Assembly (NCBI RefSeq): GCF_947493125.1
Contig: NZ_CANLQB010000003.1
Location: 372,001-436,000, forward strand
Reading direction: 5' to 3'
Length of the DNA: 64,000 bases
Origin: an uncultured Roseobacter sp.
GTDB lineage: Bacteria > Pseudomonadota > Alphaproteobacteria > Rhodobacterales > Rhodobacteraceae
The position numbers and the translations under genes are program-made. Every line of letters begins with the position of its first letter. Positions within the stretch are counted from its first letter, which is position 1. The notes beneath the pieces are model-generated. The model saw only the letters and a program-made list of their open reading frames with translations, ran no database searches and was not told where the DNA came from. Below are positions 16,620 through 24,656 of the stretch, in pieces.

Positions 16620-17602
16620 ACATCGGGCTTCTGGGCTGCGGTCGCATCGGAGCGGTGCACGCGGGCTCCATTGACCGGCTGGACGGTGTGCGCGTTGCAG
16701 CCGTCGCCGATGCGGTGCCTGCCGCCGCCGAAGCGCTCGCGGCCAAGACCGGCGCGCAAGCCATGGGCAGCCAGGCCCTCATCGCCAGCGCGGATGTGGA
16801 CGCCGTGGTCATCGGCACCCCCACCGACACGCATTACGACCTGATCCACGCGGCTGCGCAGGCAGGCAAGGCGATCTTCTGTGAAAAGCCCATCGACATG
16901 TCCGCCGACCGCATCCGCGACTGCATCGCGGCAGTCGAGGCCGCAGCCGTGCCCTTCATGACTGCCTTCAATCGCCGGTTCGACCCCAACTTCGCGCATC
17001 TGCAAGCGCGCCTCGCCGCAGGCGATATCGGGGAGGCGGAGATCGTCACGATCCTCTCCCGCGATCCCTCCCCACCGCCGGTGAGCTACATCCAAAGCTC
17101 CGGCGGCATCTTCCGCGACATGATGATCCATGATCTGGACATGGCGCGCTTCCTGCTGGGCGAGGAACCCACAACCGTTTTCGCTGTGGGCAGCGCGCTC
17201 GTCGACCCGGAGATCGGCCAGGCAGGCGACGCCGACACCGCCGCCGTGACCCTCACCACCGCCAGCGGCAAGATCTGCCAGATCAGCAACTCGCGCCGCG
17301 CCACCTATGGCTATGACCAGCGCATCGAGGTGCACGGCGCGAAGGGCATGCTGCGCGCCGCCAACGTGCCCGAGCACACGGTCGAGACCGCGACCGTCGA
17401 CGGCTTCGCCACCGCCCCCGCCAAGCACTTCTTCCTCGAACGCTACGAGGCGGCCTACCTCGCCGAGATGGCGCATTTCGTGACGGCTGTCCGCGATGGC
17501 GCGTCGCTCTCGCCCGGCATCACCGACGGGCTGCGCGCGCAGTTGCTTGCCGATGCCGCCACGCACTCCTGGCAGACGGGCCAGCCTGTCACGCTGACCT
17601 GA
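16613..17602 (+). CDS. iolG: Inositol 2-dehydrogenase
   Basis: This is a 329-residue Gfo/Idh/MocA enzyme of the IolG type. It has Rossmann motif NIGLLGCGRIGAVHAGSI, then VVIGTPTDTHYDLI, the catalytic CEKPIDMSADRI with the invariant lysine, and the substrate-site segment FNRRFDPNF. GGIFRDMMIHDLDMARFLLGE supplies the conserved Asp/His pair. This family oxidises myo-inositol to 2-keto-myo-inositol with NAD. It is last in the iolD-C-B-aldolase-G operon with GGGAGAAG before its ATG. Of the three MocA-type proteins in the locus it has the most typical IolG motif set, so it gets the symbol. Confidence 0.9.
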   Translation: MLNIGLLGCGRIGAVHAGSIDRLDGVRVAAVADAVPAAAEALAAKTGAQAMGSQALIASADVDAVVIGTPTDTHYDLIHAAAQAGKAIFCEKPIDMSADRIRDCIAAVEAAAVPFMTAFNRRFDPNFAHLQARLAAGDIGEAEIVTILSRDPSPPPVSYIQSSGGIFRDMMIHDLDMARFLLGEEPTTVFAVGSALVDPEIGQAGDADTAAVTLTTASGKICQISNSRRATYGYDQRIEVHGAKGMLRAANVPEHTVETATVDGFATAPAKHFFLERYEAAYLAEMAHFVTAVRDGASLSPGITDGLRAQLLADAATHSWQTGQPVTLT

Positions 17603-17787
17603 CCGGAACCGTTGGATCGCGCGCAGCCGACCCCCACCGCCCCAAATTGCCAAGGCATCGGTCCCCCTTATGGCACAGAGGCTCTGTCGAGCCGAAAAAC
17701 AGGGCCTCACGGCATGCAAAGCAGCGCCGGTTTGATTGGTCAGCGCAGCTTTGCGGGCGGTATCATGGCGCTTTCGGACCAACTGAG

Positions 17788-19653
17788 ATGAAAACTCCCA
17801 TGCTGCTGCCCGGCCACGCGATCCTGCTCCTTCTGACCTTGCTCTGCCTCACCGCGCCTGGCTCGCGCGCGGATCCGTCCGAGCGCGTCGCCGCCTGCCT
17901 CAAGACGCCGCAAGCGGGTTGCGCCGCTATTTTCACCGACCGTCTGTCGAGGCTCCAGACCGACGCGCCGCCCGACCTTTGGCCGCCCGCGCTCCTCGAC
18001 CTCAAGGCGCAGTATCTGGCGCGTATGGGCGCCCTCGCGGAGATGCGACCGCTGATCGCGCAGATGCGGTCTTCCGCGCAGAAAGCCCAGGCCGCGCGCG
18101 CCGCCGTGGCCGCAAGCCGGTATCCCGAGGATCTGGATCTCGCCGTGGAGCTTCTGGCGGAGATCTCCGACCATGCGCTGGCGCGTCGTACGCGGGGTGC
18201 CTTTGTTGATCGGGTGGCCGAGACCGCAGGCGCCGCCGCTGCCCGCGTGGTCTCCGACGCGACCCAGCGCCCGCGCCAGAGCGTCTCCCTGCAGGCAGAG
18301 CGCGCCGTGGTCTTCACCCTTGCGCGCGAGGGTCAGCCGGACGCCGCCATCGCCTACCTCTTGGACCGGAACACCGCCATGTCGCGGGGGCCCACGCTGG
18401 CCGATCTTGTGCCCGTCCTGCTGGAGACGGGCGCGTTTGACGCCGCCCTGACCGCGCGAGACAGGATCGAAGGTGTCTTTGCGGAGGTGTTCCGGGCCAC
18501 GGCCACCGCGCATATCGCGCGATATATCAGCCGGCAGTGGCAGCCAACGGATCGCGTCCGCGCGCTGCTGGAGGAGGCCGCCGAGGCCATGGCGCGCGAA
18601 TCCGACCCGCTGGCCCGGTTGCCCCTCTTCGAGGAACTGGCCGCCGTCGCTATCGAAGCCGATGAGATCGCGCTGGCCCGTCAAATGGCCCGCGATGCCG
18701 GAACCTTCCCGCCCGATCATGCCAAGTCCCTGCTCCTGCTCGCCGCGTTGCTGCAGCGCGAGCATGCGCCCGCAGACTGGCGCCCCGTGGTGGAGGATGC
18801 GCTGGAGCTGCTGAACTGGGCCGCCTGGCCGAGCGCCGAGGAGCCGCGTGTCGTCTCCCGGGCAGAGATCGGGGCCGAGGCTGCCACTCTCATGGCGCTC
18901 GGCGGTGATCCGCAGCGCGCGGTGGAGATTCTCAATGGGATCACCCTGGAGGACTATCGCGCGCGCGCGCGGGCTATCCTGATCACCCGCCTGCTCGACA
19001 CGGCCTCACCGGCGGACGCGCGCCTTCTGATCGACGCTCAGGAAGATGAGACTGCGCGCCTTCTGAACCGGCTCGCCCTGTCGCGGGCCGCGCTGCGGAT
19101 CGGGCACCACGCGCAGGCCCGACGCGCCTATATGAGCGCCCTGGCCGAGGTCGACGGGCCGGACGCGGTGGTGCGCGATGCGGCGGCGCGTCTGGCGCTC
19201 GCCCGTTTCGAGGCGGAGCGGGGCCTCTTCGCGGTTGCCCGCGCGCGGATTGATCAGCTGCCCGAGCGCCACCAGCGCCTGATGGGTCAGATCGTGCTGC
19301 TGGCGCAGGGGCCAGCGGCGCAGGACCAGACCGAGCCGCTGGCCGATCTGCGCGCCGCCGTCCTGCAAACCGCGGACCCGCAAACCCGCGCCGCGGAACA
19401 CCGCGCCTTGGTCAACGCGCTGCATCGCGCGGGCCGCCATGCCGAGGCGCTTGCCGTTGCCGCGGATGTGTCCGAGACCGCGCTGCGGGACGAAATCCTT
19501 ATGGCGCTCGGCGAGGATCTGGCGACGGAGGGCGCGCTGCTGGTGGCCTACCGCGCGGCCCGGGCGCTGACCGACAGGCGCGCTCGCCAGATTGCCGAGA
19601 CCCATGTGCTCCTGCGTGCGCGTCTGGCCGATCCGTACGCGCGCCGCCCCTGA
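17788..19653 (+). CDS. Exported alpha-helical repeat (TPR-like) protein
   Basis: About 621 residues from ATG 17788, which begins a convincing signal peptide (MKTPMLLPGHAILLLLTLLCLTAPGSRA). A longer frame from 17647 would bury it. The mature protein is almost entirely alpha-helical, alanine- and arginine-rich, with repeated helix pairs of about 35 residues (for example LARMGALAEMRPLIAQMRSSAQKAQAARAAVA and later ARRAYMSALAEVDGPDAVVRDAAARLALARFEAE). It resembles a tetratricopeptide or SEL1-like solenoid. Two cysteines lie near the N-terminus (ACLKTPQAGC). I recognise no catalytic site. A scaffolding or assembly role in the periplasm is inferred from fold type only. Confidence 0.7.
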   Translation: MKTPMLLPGHAILLLLTLLCLTAPGSRADPSERVAACLKTPQAGCAAIFTDRLSRLQTDAPPDLWPPALLDLKAQYLARMGALAEMRPLIAQMRSSAQKAQAARAAVAASRYPEDLDLAVELLAEISDHALARRTRGAFVDRVAETAGAAAARVVSDATQRPRQSVSLQAERAVVFTLAREGQPDAAIAYLLDRNTAMSRGPTLADLVPVLLETGAFDAALTARDRIEGVFAEVFRATATAHIARYISRQWQPTDRVRALLEEAAEAMARESDPLARLPLFEELAAVAIEADEIALARQMARDAGTFPPDHAKSLLLLAALLQREHAPADWRPVVEDALELLNWAAWPSAEEPRVVSRAEIGAEAATLMALGGDPQRAVEILNGITLEDYRARARAILITRLLDTASPADARLLIDAQEDETARLLNRLALSRAALRIGHHAQARRAYMSALAEVDGPDAVVRDAAARLALARFEAERGLFAVARARIDQLPERHQRLMGQIVLLAQGPAAQDQTEPLADLRAAVLQTADPQTRAAEHRALVNALHRAGRHAEALAVAADVSETALRDEILMALGEDLATEGALLVAYRAARALTDRRARQIAETHVLLRARLADPYARRP

Positions 19654-19764
19654 GCATCTGGCGGCTCATCCGCCGCGCCTCGGAACCGAACCGAAGGCCG
19701 CGCCGTCGCCCGGCTGAAAGCAATGGGGGCGCTGGCCGGACCAGTGGAAAGCTCCGGCCCAACT

Positions 19765-21219
19765 TTAACGCCCGATCCGCGCGTCCGCGCCCCGGCAGGT
19801 CGCGAAGGCCGCGGCAAGGTCGTCCGTCAGCGCGCGCCGCAGCCGCGCCTGTTCTGCCGGCACCGGCACCCGCAGAATATGCGCCGGGTGCAGCGATATC
19901 ATGACCGCGCCACCATGGCGCCCGCGTTCCGTCGCTCCGCGCCGTTTCAGGATACCCGCCCCCTCGCCGGTCAGCGCCTGCGCCGCCGTCGCCCCGAGGG
20001 CCAGCACCACGGTCGGGCGCACCCGCGCCAGTTCCGCCTCCAGCCACCACCGGCAATGGTCGATCTCGCTGGTGTTGGGCCGCTGGTGAATGCGCCGCTT
20101 GCCGCGCGTGACGTATTTGAAGTGCTTCACCGCATTGGTGAGATAGACCTCGGCGCGCGGCACGCCCGCGTCCGCCAGTGCAGCATCAAGCAGCTGCCCC
20201 GCTGGCCCGACGAAGGGCCGCCCCTGCAAATCCTCCAGGTCGCCCGGCTGCTCCCCAACGATCATCAGCGCCGCCGTCTCGGGCCCGGCGCCCGGCACCG
20301 CTTGCGTGGCCCCTCGATGCAGCGGGCAGCGGGTGCAGCCCGAGAGCGCTGCGGCAAAGCCCTCCCGCGGCCCGCTCCAATGATCCGGCGCTTGGGCGCG
20401 TGCCACCTCCTGCACCCGTGCGGTCCTCACAGGGGGCAGGGTGGGGGCCGCCGCCGCCATCGCACGCGCACGCGCCGGGGCCTCCGCGATCAGCTCCGGG
20501 ATACTCGCGGCCTCGGGCATGTTGTGCCAGTATTTCTTCGGCATTTCCGATTGCATGGCCTGTACCTTCAATCGGGCGGGGTTGAAGATATTGCGAAAAT
20601 AGGTGACCCAGAGGTCTTCGCTGGCGTCCCCCGGCAACTCCGGGCGCGGCACATCCAGCCCAAAGCGCAGGCGCCCGTCCTCGAAGATCGCCGAAACGTC
20701 AGGCGTGTAGATCCGCCAGTCCATGTCGGCAAACCGCCGGGCAAAGAAGGTGGCCGTGAACTCCACCGTATGATGGGTGGGCTCGAACCAGGCCGCGAAC
20801 TGCCGCCGCCCATCCTGCGGCGCGGAGATCTCGCGAAAGCGCACAAAGGCCTTCATCTTGTGCTTGCAGCGGTGCACGGCCTTCTCCATCCGCCGCAGAT
20901 GCGCAAGCTGAACATCGCCCCGATCCCGCATCAGCCCCGGCTCCCGCTGCAGCCGCCAGAGAAAGGCATAGAGCCGGTCGAACCGATCCGCATCATTATG
21001 CCAGATCACCGCGTTGCTCATGGCGGCAAAGGCGCGCGGCACCCGGATCTCGCGCGCACCGTCCGGCACGTCCGCCTCGTCATCGAAGAGCCCCTGCGGT
21101 GCGGCGGCGTCCGTCCACCGCAGGTCCTCGGGTGGCACGCCGGCGCTCAGAAACCCGCGTGCTGCCCGGCGCCATGCCGCCTCCGTGCCGATCCGAGGCA
21201 GGGTCACCCGCCCGGTCAA
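19765..21219 (-). CDS. udgX: UdgX-family uracil-DNA binding protein fused to a DUF4130 domain
   Basis: The 484-residue protein has a DUF4130-type N-terminal half (to about residue 245) and a C-terminal uracil-DNA glycosylase superfamily domain. The latter shows GEQPGD (322-327), GRPFVGPAG, YLTNAVKHFKY and the diagnostic UdgX loop GKRRIHQ with His378. It ends with SLHPAHILR. In characterised UdgX, the histidine of the KRRIH loop becomes covalently attached to uracil-excised DNA. Cys295 and Cys298 (GCTRC) are candidate iron-sulfur ligands. Translation probably starts at a TTG (21219) overlapping the radical-SAM stop, and GTG 21207 is an alternative. The partner gene upstream is the radical-SAM protein usually found with this fusion. 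Confidence 0.88.
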   Translation of the reverse strand: MTGRVTLPRIGTEAAWRRAARGFLSAGVPPEDLRWTDAAAPQGLFDDEADVPDGAREIRVPRAFAAMSNAVIWHNDADRFDRLYAFLWRLQREPGLMRDRGDVQLAHLRRMEKAVHRCKHKMKAFVRFREISAPQDGRRQFAAWFEPTHHTVEFTATFFARRFADMDWRIYTPDVSAIFEDGRLRFGLDVPRPELPGDASEDLWVTYFRNIFNPARLKVQAMQSEMPKKYWHNMPEAASIPELIAEAPARARAMAAAAPTLPPVRTARVQEVARAQAPDHWSGPREGFAAALSGCTRCPLHRGATQAVPGAGPETAALMIVGEQPGDLEDLQGRPFVGPAGQLLDAALADAGVPRAEVYLTNAVKHFKYVTRGKRRIHQRPNTSEIDHCRWWLEAELARVRPTVVLALGATAAQALTGEGAGILKRRGATERGRHGGAVMISLHPAHILRVPVPAEQARLRRALTDDLAAAFATCRGADARIGR

Positions 21220-22451
21220 AACAGGCTCAGCTGTTCCGGCGGCGGCGTGAAGCGGGCGCGCAGATCCGCGCTGTCGGTCAGCGCGCCGGGGCTCCAGCCC
21301 TGTGCGGTGATGAACGACCGCGCCTTCTTCATCGACGCGCCGATGCGCAGCAAATCCTCATAGCGCACCCGCCGATGCCGCCGCGTGCCCAGGATCCGGT
21401 TGACGGTTTTCACCCCGAACCCCGGCACGCGCAGCAGCATCTCACGCGACGCATGGTTCACATCCACCGGAAACTGGGCGCGATTGGCCAGCGCCCAGGC
21501 GAGTTTGGGGTCCACCTCCAGATCGAGATTGCCCCCGGGGGCAACTCCGGTGATCTCATCCAGTTGAAAATCATAGAACCGCAGCAGCCAATCCGCCTGA
21601 TAGAGCCGATGCTCGCGCTGCAGTGGCGGGCTGATCAGCGGCAGCCGCGACGAGGCATCCGGGATCGGCGAGAAGGCGGAGTAATAGACGCGCTTGAGCC
21701 CGTAAGAGCCATACAGCCGCGTCGATTGCCCCAGAATGGTCGCATCATTGGCCCCATCCGCCCCCACGATCACCTGCGTCGACTGCCCCGCAGGCGCAAA
21801 GCGGGGCGGGCGCTTGCCGGTATGGCTGCGGTCTTTCGCGGCCTGCCGCCGCAGCCGCACATCGGCCATCGCGCGGCGGATCTGGTCCGGGCTCTTCTCG
21901 GGTGCGTGCTGCTTGACCGAGGCATCGGTGGGCAGCTCCACGTTGATCGACAGCCGGTCCGCCAGCCGCCCCGCCTCCTCGATCAGCTCGGGCGCCGCGT
22001 CCGGAATGGTCTTGAGATGAATGTAGCCTCGAAAGTTCTCCTCCTCGCGCAGCTTGCGCGCGATCCGCACCATATCCGCCATCGTCGCGTCCGGAGACCG
22101 GATGATACCGGAGGACAAAAACAGCCCTTCGATGTAATTGCGCCGGTAAAACTCGATGGTGAGCTGCACCACCTCCTCTACAGAGAACCGCGCGCGCTGC
22201 ACGTTCGACGACACGCGGTTGATGCAATAAGCGCAGTCATAGATGCAGAAATTTGTCATCAGGATCTTCAGCAGGCTGATGCAGCGCCCGTCCGGCGCGT
22301 AAGCATGGCAGATGCCCGAGCCTTCGTTCGAGCCCAGCCCCTTGCCATCCCGGCTGTCCCGCCTGGTCGAGCCGGACGATGCGCAGGAGGCATCGTATTT
22401 CGCCGCATCGCTCAGGATCGCGAGCTTTTCTTTCAAGGTCAATCGCGCCAT
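21216..22451 (-). CDS. Radical SAM protein linked to UdgX (putative DNA modification/repair, TIGR03916-like)
   Basis: The 411-residue protein has a radical SAM cluster motif at Cys69, Cys73 and Cys76 (FCIYDCAYC). A TIM-barrel-like middle follows, and a helix-hairpin-helix near the C-terminus (REMLLRVPGFGVKTVNRILG) is typical of DNA-binding repair enzymes. Its fixed neighbour in many genomes is the UDG/DUF4130 fusion that follows here with a 4-base overlap, so a joint DNA-repair or base-modification role is likely, but the reaction is not known. I chose ATG 22451 (MARLTLKEKLAILSDAAKYDASC) with AGGAAC upstream. A start at 22490 would add 13 unsupported residues. Confidence 0.87.
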   Translation of the reverse strand: MARLTLKEKLAILSDAAKYDASCASSGSTRRDSRDGKGLGSNEGSGICHAYAPDGRCISLLKILMTNFCIYDCAYCINRVSSNVQRARFSVEEVVQLTIEFYRRNYIEGLFLSSGIIRSPDATMADMVRIARKLREEENFRGYIHLKTIPDAAPELIEEAGRLADRLSINVELPTDASVKQHAPEKSPDQIRRAMADVRLRRQAAKDRSHTGKRPPRFAPAGQSTQVIVGADGANDATILGQSTRLYGSYGLKRVYYSAFSPIPDASSRLPLISPPLQREHRLYQADWLLRFYDFQLDEITGVAPGGNLDLEVDPKLAWALANRAQFPVDVNHASREMLLRVPGFGVKTVNRILGTRRHRRVRYEDLLRIGASMKKARSFITAQGWSPGALTDSADLRARFTPPPEQLSLF

Positions 22452-22628
22452 ATGTTCCTGATATGTTCTCATTCGAGTCAAATCAAGCAAAAGCCCCTGC
22501 GACCTCTTGGCGCCACACCGGGAAGCCGCTCAAAAATTAATCACCGGGTGCGCCGGACGTTCGCGCTCTTGCTGCAGAGCAGCATCGCTGGTTTACAAAC
22601 CTTGGCCCACACAGCGATTTAGAGGCCA

Positions 22629-23213
22629 ATGACGGGGAAGATGTCCATAATTGTGGTCGAGGCGGATCGGGATCGCGCGATGCAGATCGTCGATGGCCTG
22701 CAGCAGGCCGGTGAGTTCGATATCCAGGTGATCTCGGAGCGCACCCGGCTTGCGCGGGAAATCATGGCGCGAGAGCCGGATATCGTGCTGATCGACATCG
22801 CCAACCCCTCGCGCGACACGCTCGAAGAGCTCGCCATCGCCTCCGGGCCCATGGACCGCCCCGTGGCCATGTTCGTAGACCGCTCCGAGGCCGGGCTTTC
22901 CGATGCGGCCATCGAGGCGGGCGTCTCGGCCTACGTGGTCGACGGGTTGCAGCCCGCGCGCGTCAAACCTGTGCTCGATGCGGCCATCGCGCGCTTTCGG
23001 ATGTTCCAGCGCATGCGCGCCGAACTGGCCGAGACCAAGCGCGCGCTGGAAGAGCGCAAGCTCATCGACCGCGCCAAGGGTATGATCATGAAGGCGCGGG
23101 GTGTCGAGGAAGAGGAAGCCTATGCCATCCTGCGCAAGGCCGCGATGGACCAGGGCAAGCGCGTGGCCGACGTGGCCAGCGCGCTTGTCACCGCCGCCGG
23201 ACTTCTGTCATGA
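22629..23213 (+). CDS. nasT: Nitrate-responsive antiterminator (receiver-like plus ANTAR domain)
   Basis: The 194-residue protein has an N-terminal response-regulator-like fold (SIIVVEADRDRAMQIVDGLQQ...DIVLIDIANP) and a C-terminal ANTAR RNA-binding domain. The latter reads ALEERKLIDRAKGMIMKARGVEEEEAYAILRKAAMDQGKRVADVA. NasT-type proteins bind two-hairpin leader RNAs and prevent termination. NasS, encoded next with a 4-base overlap (ATGA), holds NasT inactive without nitrate. ATG 22641 (preceded by GGGGAAG) is an alternative start that would remove four residues. The likely target is the leader at 24501-24617, directly before nrtA. Confidence 0.92.
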   Translation: MTGKMSIIVVEADRDRAMQIVDGLQQAGEFDIQVISERTRLAREIMAREPDIVLIDIANPSRDTLEELAIASGPMDRPVAMFVDRSEAGLSDAAIEAGVSAYVVDGLQPARVKPVLDAAIARFRMFQRMRAELAETKRALEERKLIDRAKGMIMKARGVEEEEAYAILRKAAMDQGKRVADVASALVTAAGLLS

Positions 23214-24382
23214 GAACCGCCACCGTCTCCGTTGGCTTCATCCCGCTGGTCGATGCCGCGCCGCTGATCGTCGCGCAGGAGATGGGGTTCGCCGCACAGG
23301 AAGGCATCGCGCTTGACCTCAAACGCGCGCCCTCCTGGTCGAGCCTGCGCGACATGCTGAGCTTCGGGCAGGTGGACGCCGCGCATATGCTCTCCACCGT
23401 GCCTGTCGCGGTCGCGATGGGCTTGGGCGGCGGCGGCACCCCGCTCGCCGCCGTCTCGGTGATGTCGGTGAATGGCAATGTGGTCGGTTTGAACCGTGTG
23501 CTCGAACAGCGCCTGCGTGACGTGGGCTTTGGCTTCGACTTCAAAGATGCCAGCGCCGCCGGTCAGGCCCTGTTTGAGGTCAGCGACCGACCGCTGCGCG
23601 TGGGCGTGCCCTTTCCGTTTTCCATGCACGCAGAACTCGTCTTCTACTGGCTCGCCAGTCTTGGTTCGGTCGCCGACGGGCAGATCGAGATCCGCACCGT
23701 GCCGCCTCCCCTGATGGCTGAAGCCATCGAAGCGGGCGAGATCGACGCCTTCTGCGTCGGCGAGCCCTGGGGTTCCCGCTCGGTTGAGAAAGGTGTGGGC
23801 GCGCTTCTGCTGCCCGGAACGGCCATCTGGAACTTCGCGCCCGAAAAGGTGCTGGCGGTGCGGCAGGACTGGGCCGAGACCGAACAATCGCTGCTCTTCC
23901 GCCTGATCCGTTCGGTCTGGCGCGCGGGGCGCTGGCTGGCTGAGGCGGATTCGACCTTGCTGGCGAGCGAACTGCTCAGCAAACCCGCCTATCTCGACCT
24001 GCCGCCGGAGCTGATCGAACGCGCCCTGACCGGGCGGCTCACCATCAACGCTTCGGGCGAAGAGCGTCACACCCCGCAATTCGTCGAATTCGCCCGTGGC
24101 GCGGCCAACTTCCCCTGGCGCAGCCAAGCGGAGTGGATCGGGCACCAGATGGCGCTGCGCACCGGGCACGATCCCAGTACCGCGCGACAGGCCGCCGCAC
24201 AGGTCTACCGCACCGACCTTTTCCGTGCCGCCTTGAAGGACACGAGCGCCGATTTGCCCGGCGCCTCGTCGAAAATCGAAGGCGCTTTGGACGGCGACAC
24301 CGCCGTCGCCTCCGCCGCGGGCCGCGTGATTCTGTGTCGCGACCGGTTCTTCGATGGGCGCGTTTTTGAGCCGACCGGTTAG
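23210..24382 (+). CDS. nasS: Cytoplasmic nitrate sensor, NrtA-like
   Basis: This 390-residue protein of the nitrate-binding NrtA/NasS family lacks a signal peptide (MRTATVSVGFIPLVDAAPLIVAQEMGF), consistent with a cytoplasmic sensor. Family segments are visible: LDLKRAPSWSSLRDMLSFGQVDAAHML near the N-terminus and FCVGEPWGSRSVEKG in the middle, also found in the NrtA encoded downstream. In the known system it binds NasT and releases it when nitrate or nitrite is bound. It overlaps nasT by four bases. The 274 bases after its stop form the regulated nas leader. Confidence 0.9.
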   Translation: MRTATVSVGFIPLVDAAPLIVAQEMGFAAQEGIALDLKRAPSWSSLRDMLSFGQVDAAHMLSTVPVAVAMGLGGGGTPLAAVSVMSVNGNVVGLNRVLEQRLRDVGFGFDFKDASAAGQALFEVSDRPLRVGVPFPFSMHAELVFYWLASLGSVADGQIEIRTVPPPLMAEAIEAGEIDAFCVGEPWGSRSVEKGVGALLLPGTAIWNFAPEKVLAVRQDWAETEQSLLFRLIRSVWRAGRWLAEADSTLLASELLSKPAYLDLPPELIERALTGRLTINASGEERHTPQFVEFARGAANFPWRSQAEWIGHQMALRTGHDPSTARQAAAQVYRTDLFRAALKDTSADLPGASSKIEGALDGDTAVASAAGRVILCRDRFFDGRVFEPTG

Positions 24383-24500
24383 CAACTGCCGCAATTTTGT
24401 GCAGGCGCGGCGCATTCACTGCTGCATCGCAGAAAGTTTTTCGAAAATGCGCTACTCCGACTTGCCCGCACGCCGCGCAACTCGGCATACCTATGGTATC

Positions 24501-24545
24501 GGCGGACAAGGATGTCCGTCACCGAATTACGCCCCTCGACTGGGG
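24501..24545 (+). promoter_or_regulatory. Candidate ANTAR (NasT) antiterminator RNA hairpins
   Basis: There are two consecutive hairpins with six-base loops. The first is GGCGGAC (24501-24507) with GTCCGTC (24514-24520), loop AAGGAT, which has A at position 1 and G at position 4 as ANTAR-binding loops do. The second is CCCC (24532-24535) with GGGG (24542-24545), loop TCGACT, which does not carry A1/G4. The pair lies just before an intrinsic terminator in the nrtA leader, downstream of nasTS. Promoter boxes further upstream are not clear to me. Confidence 0.65.
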
Positions 24546-24556
24546 ATTTACTGAGC

Positions 24557-24617
24557 AAAGCCGCTCGATCTGACCCGCCTCTCTCCTCCCCGGCGGTGAA
24601 GATCGGCGGCTTTTTTT
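24557..24617 (+). terminator. Intrinsic leader terminator upstream of nrtA
   Basis: AAAGCCGC-t-CGATC (24557-24570) pairs with GATCGGCGGCTTT (24601-24613), with one bulged T. A smaller hairpin sits inside (ACCCGCC with GGCGGT). The stem runs directly into seven Ts (24611-24617), 40 bases before the nrtA start. This is a regulatory terminator within the leader rather than the end of nasS, because the hairpins at 24501-24545 stand immediately before it. Confidence 0.85.
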
Positions 24618-24656
24618 CTTGCCCGGAGGTCGGGCGCGAGAGCGAAAGGCTTTGAT

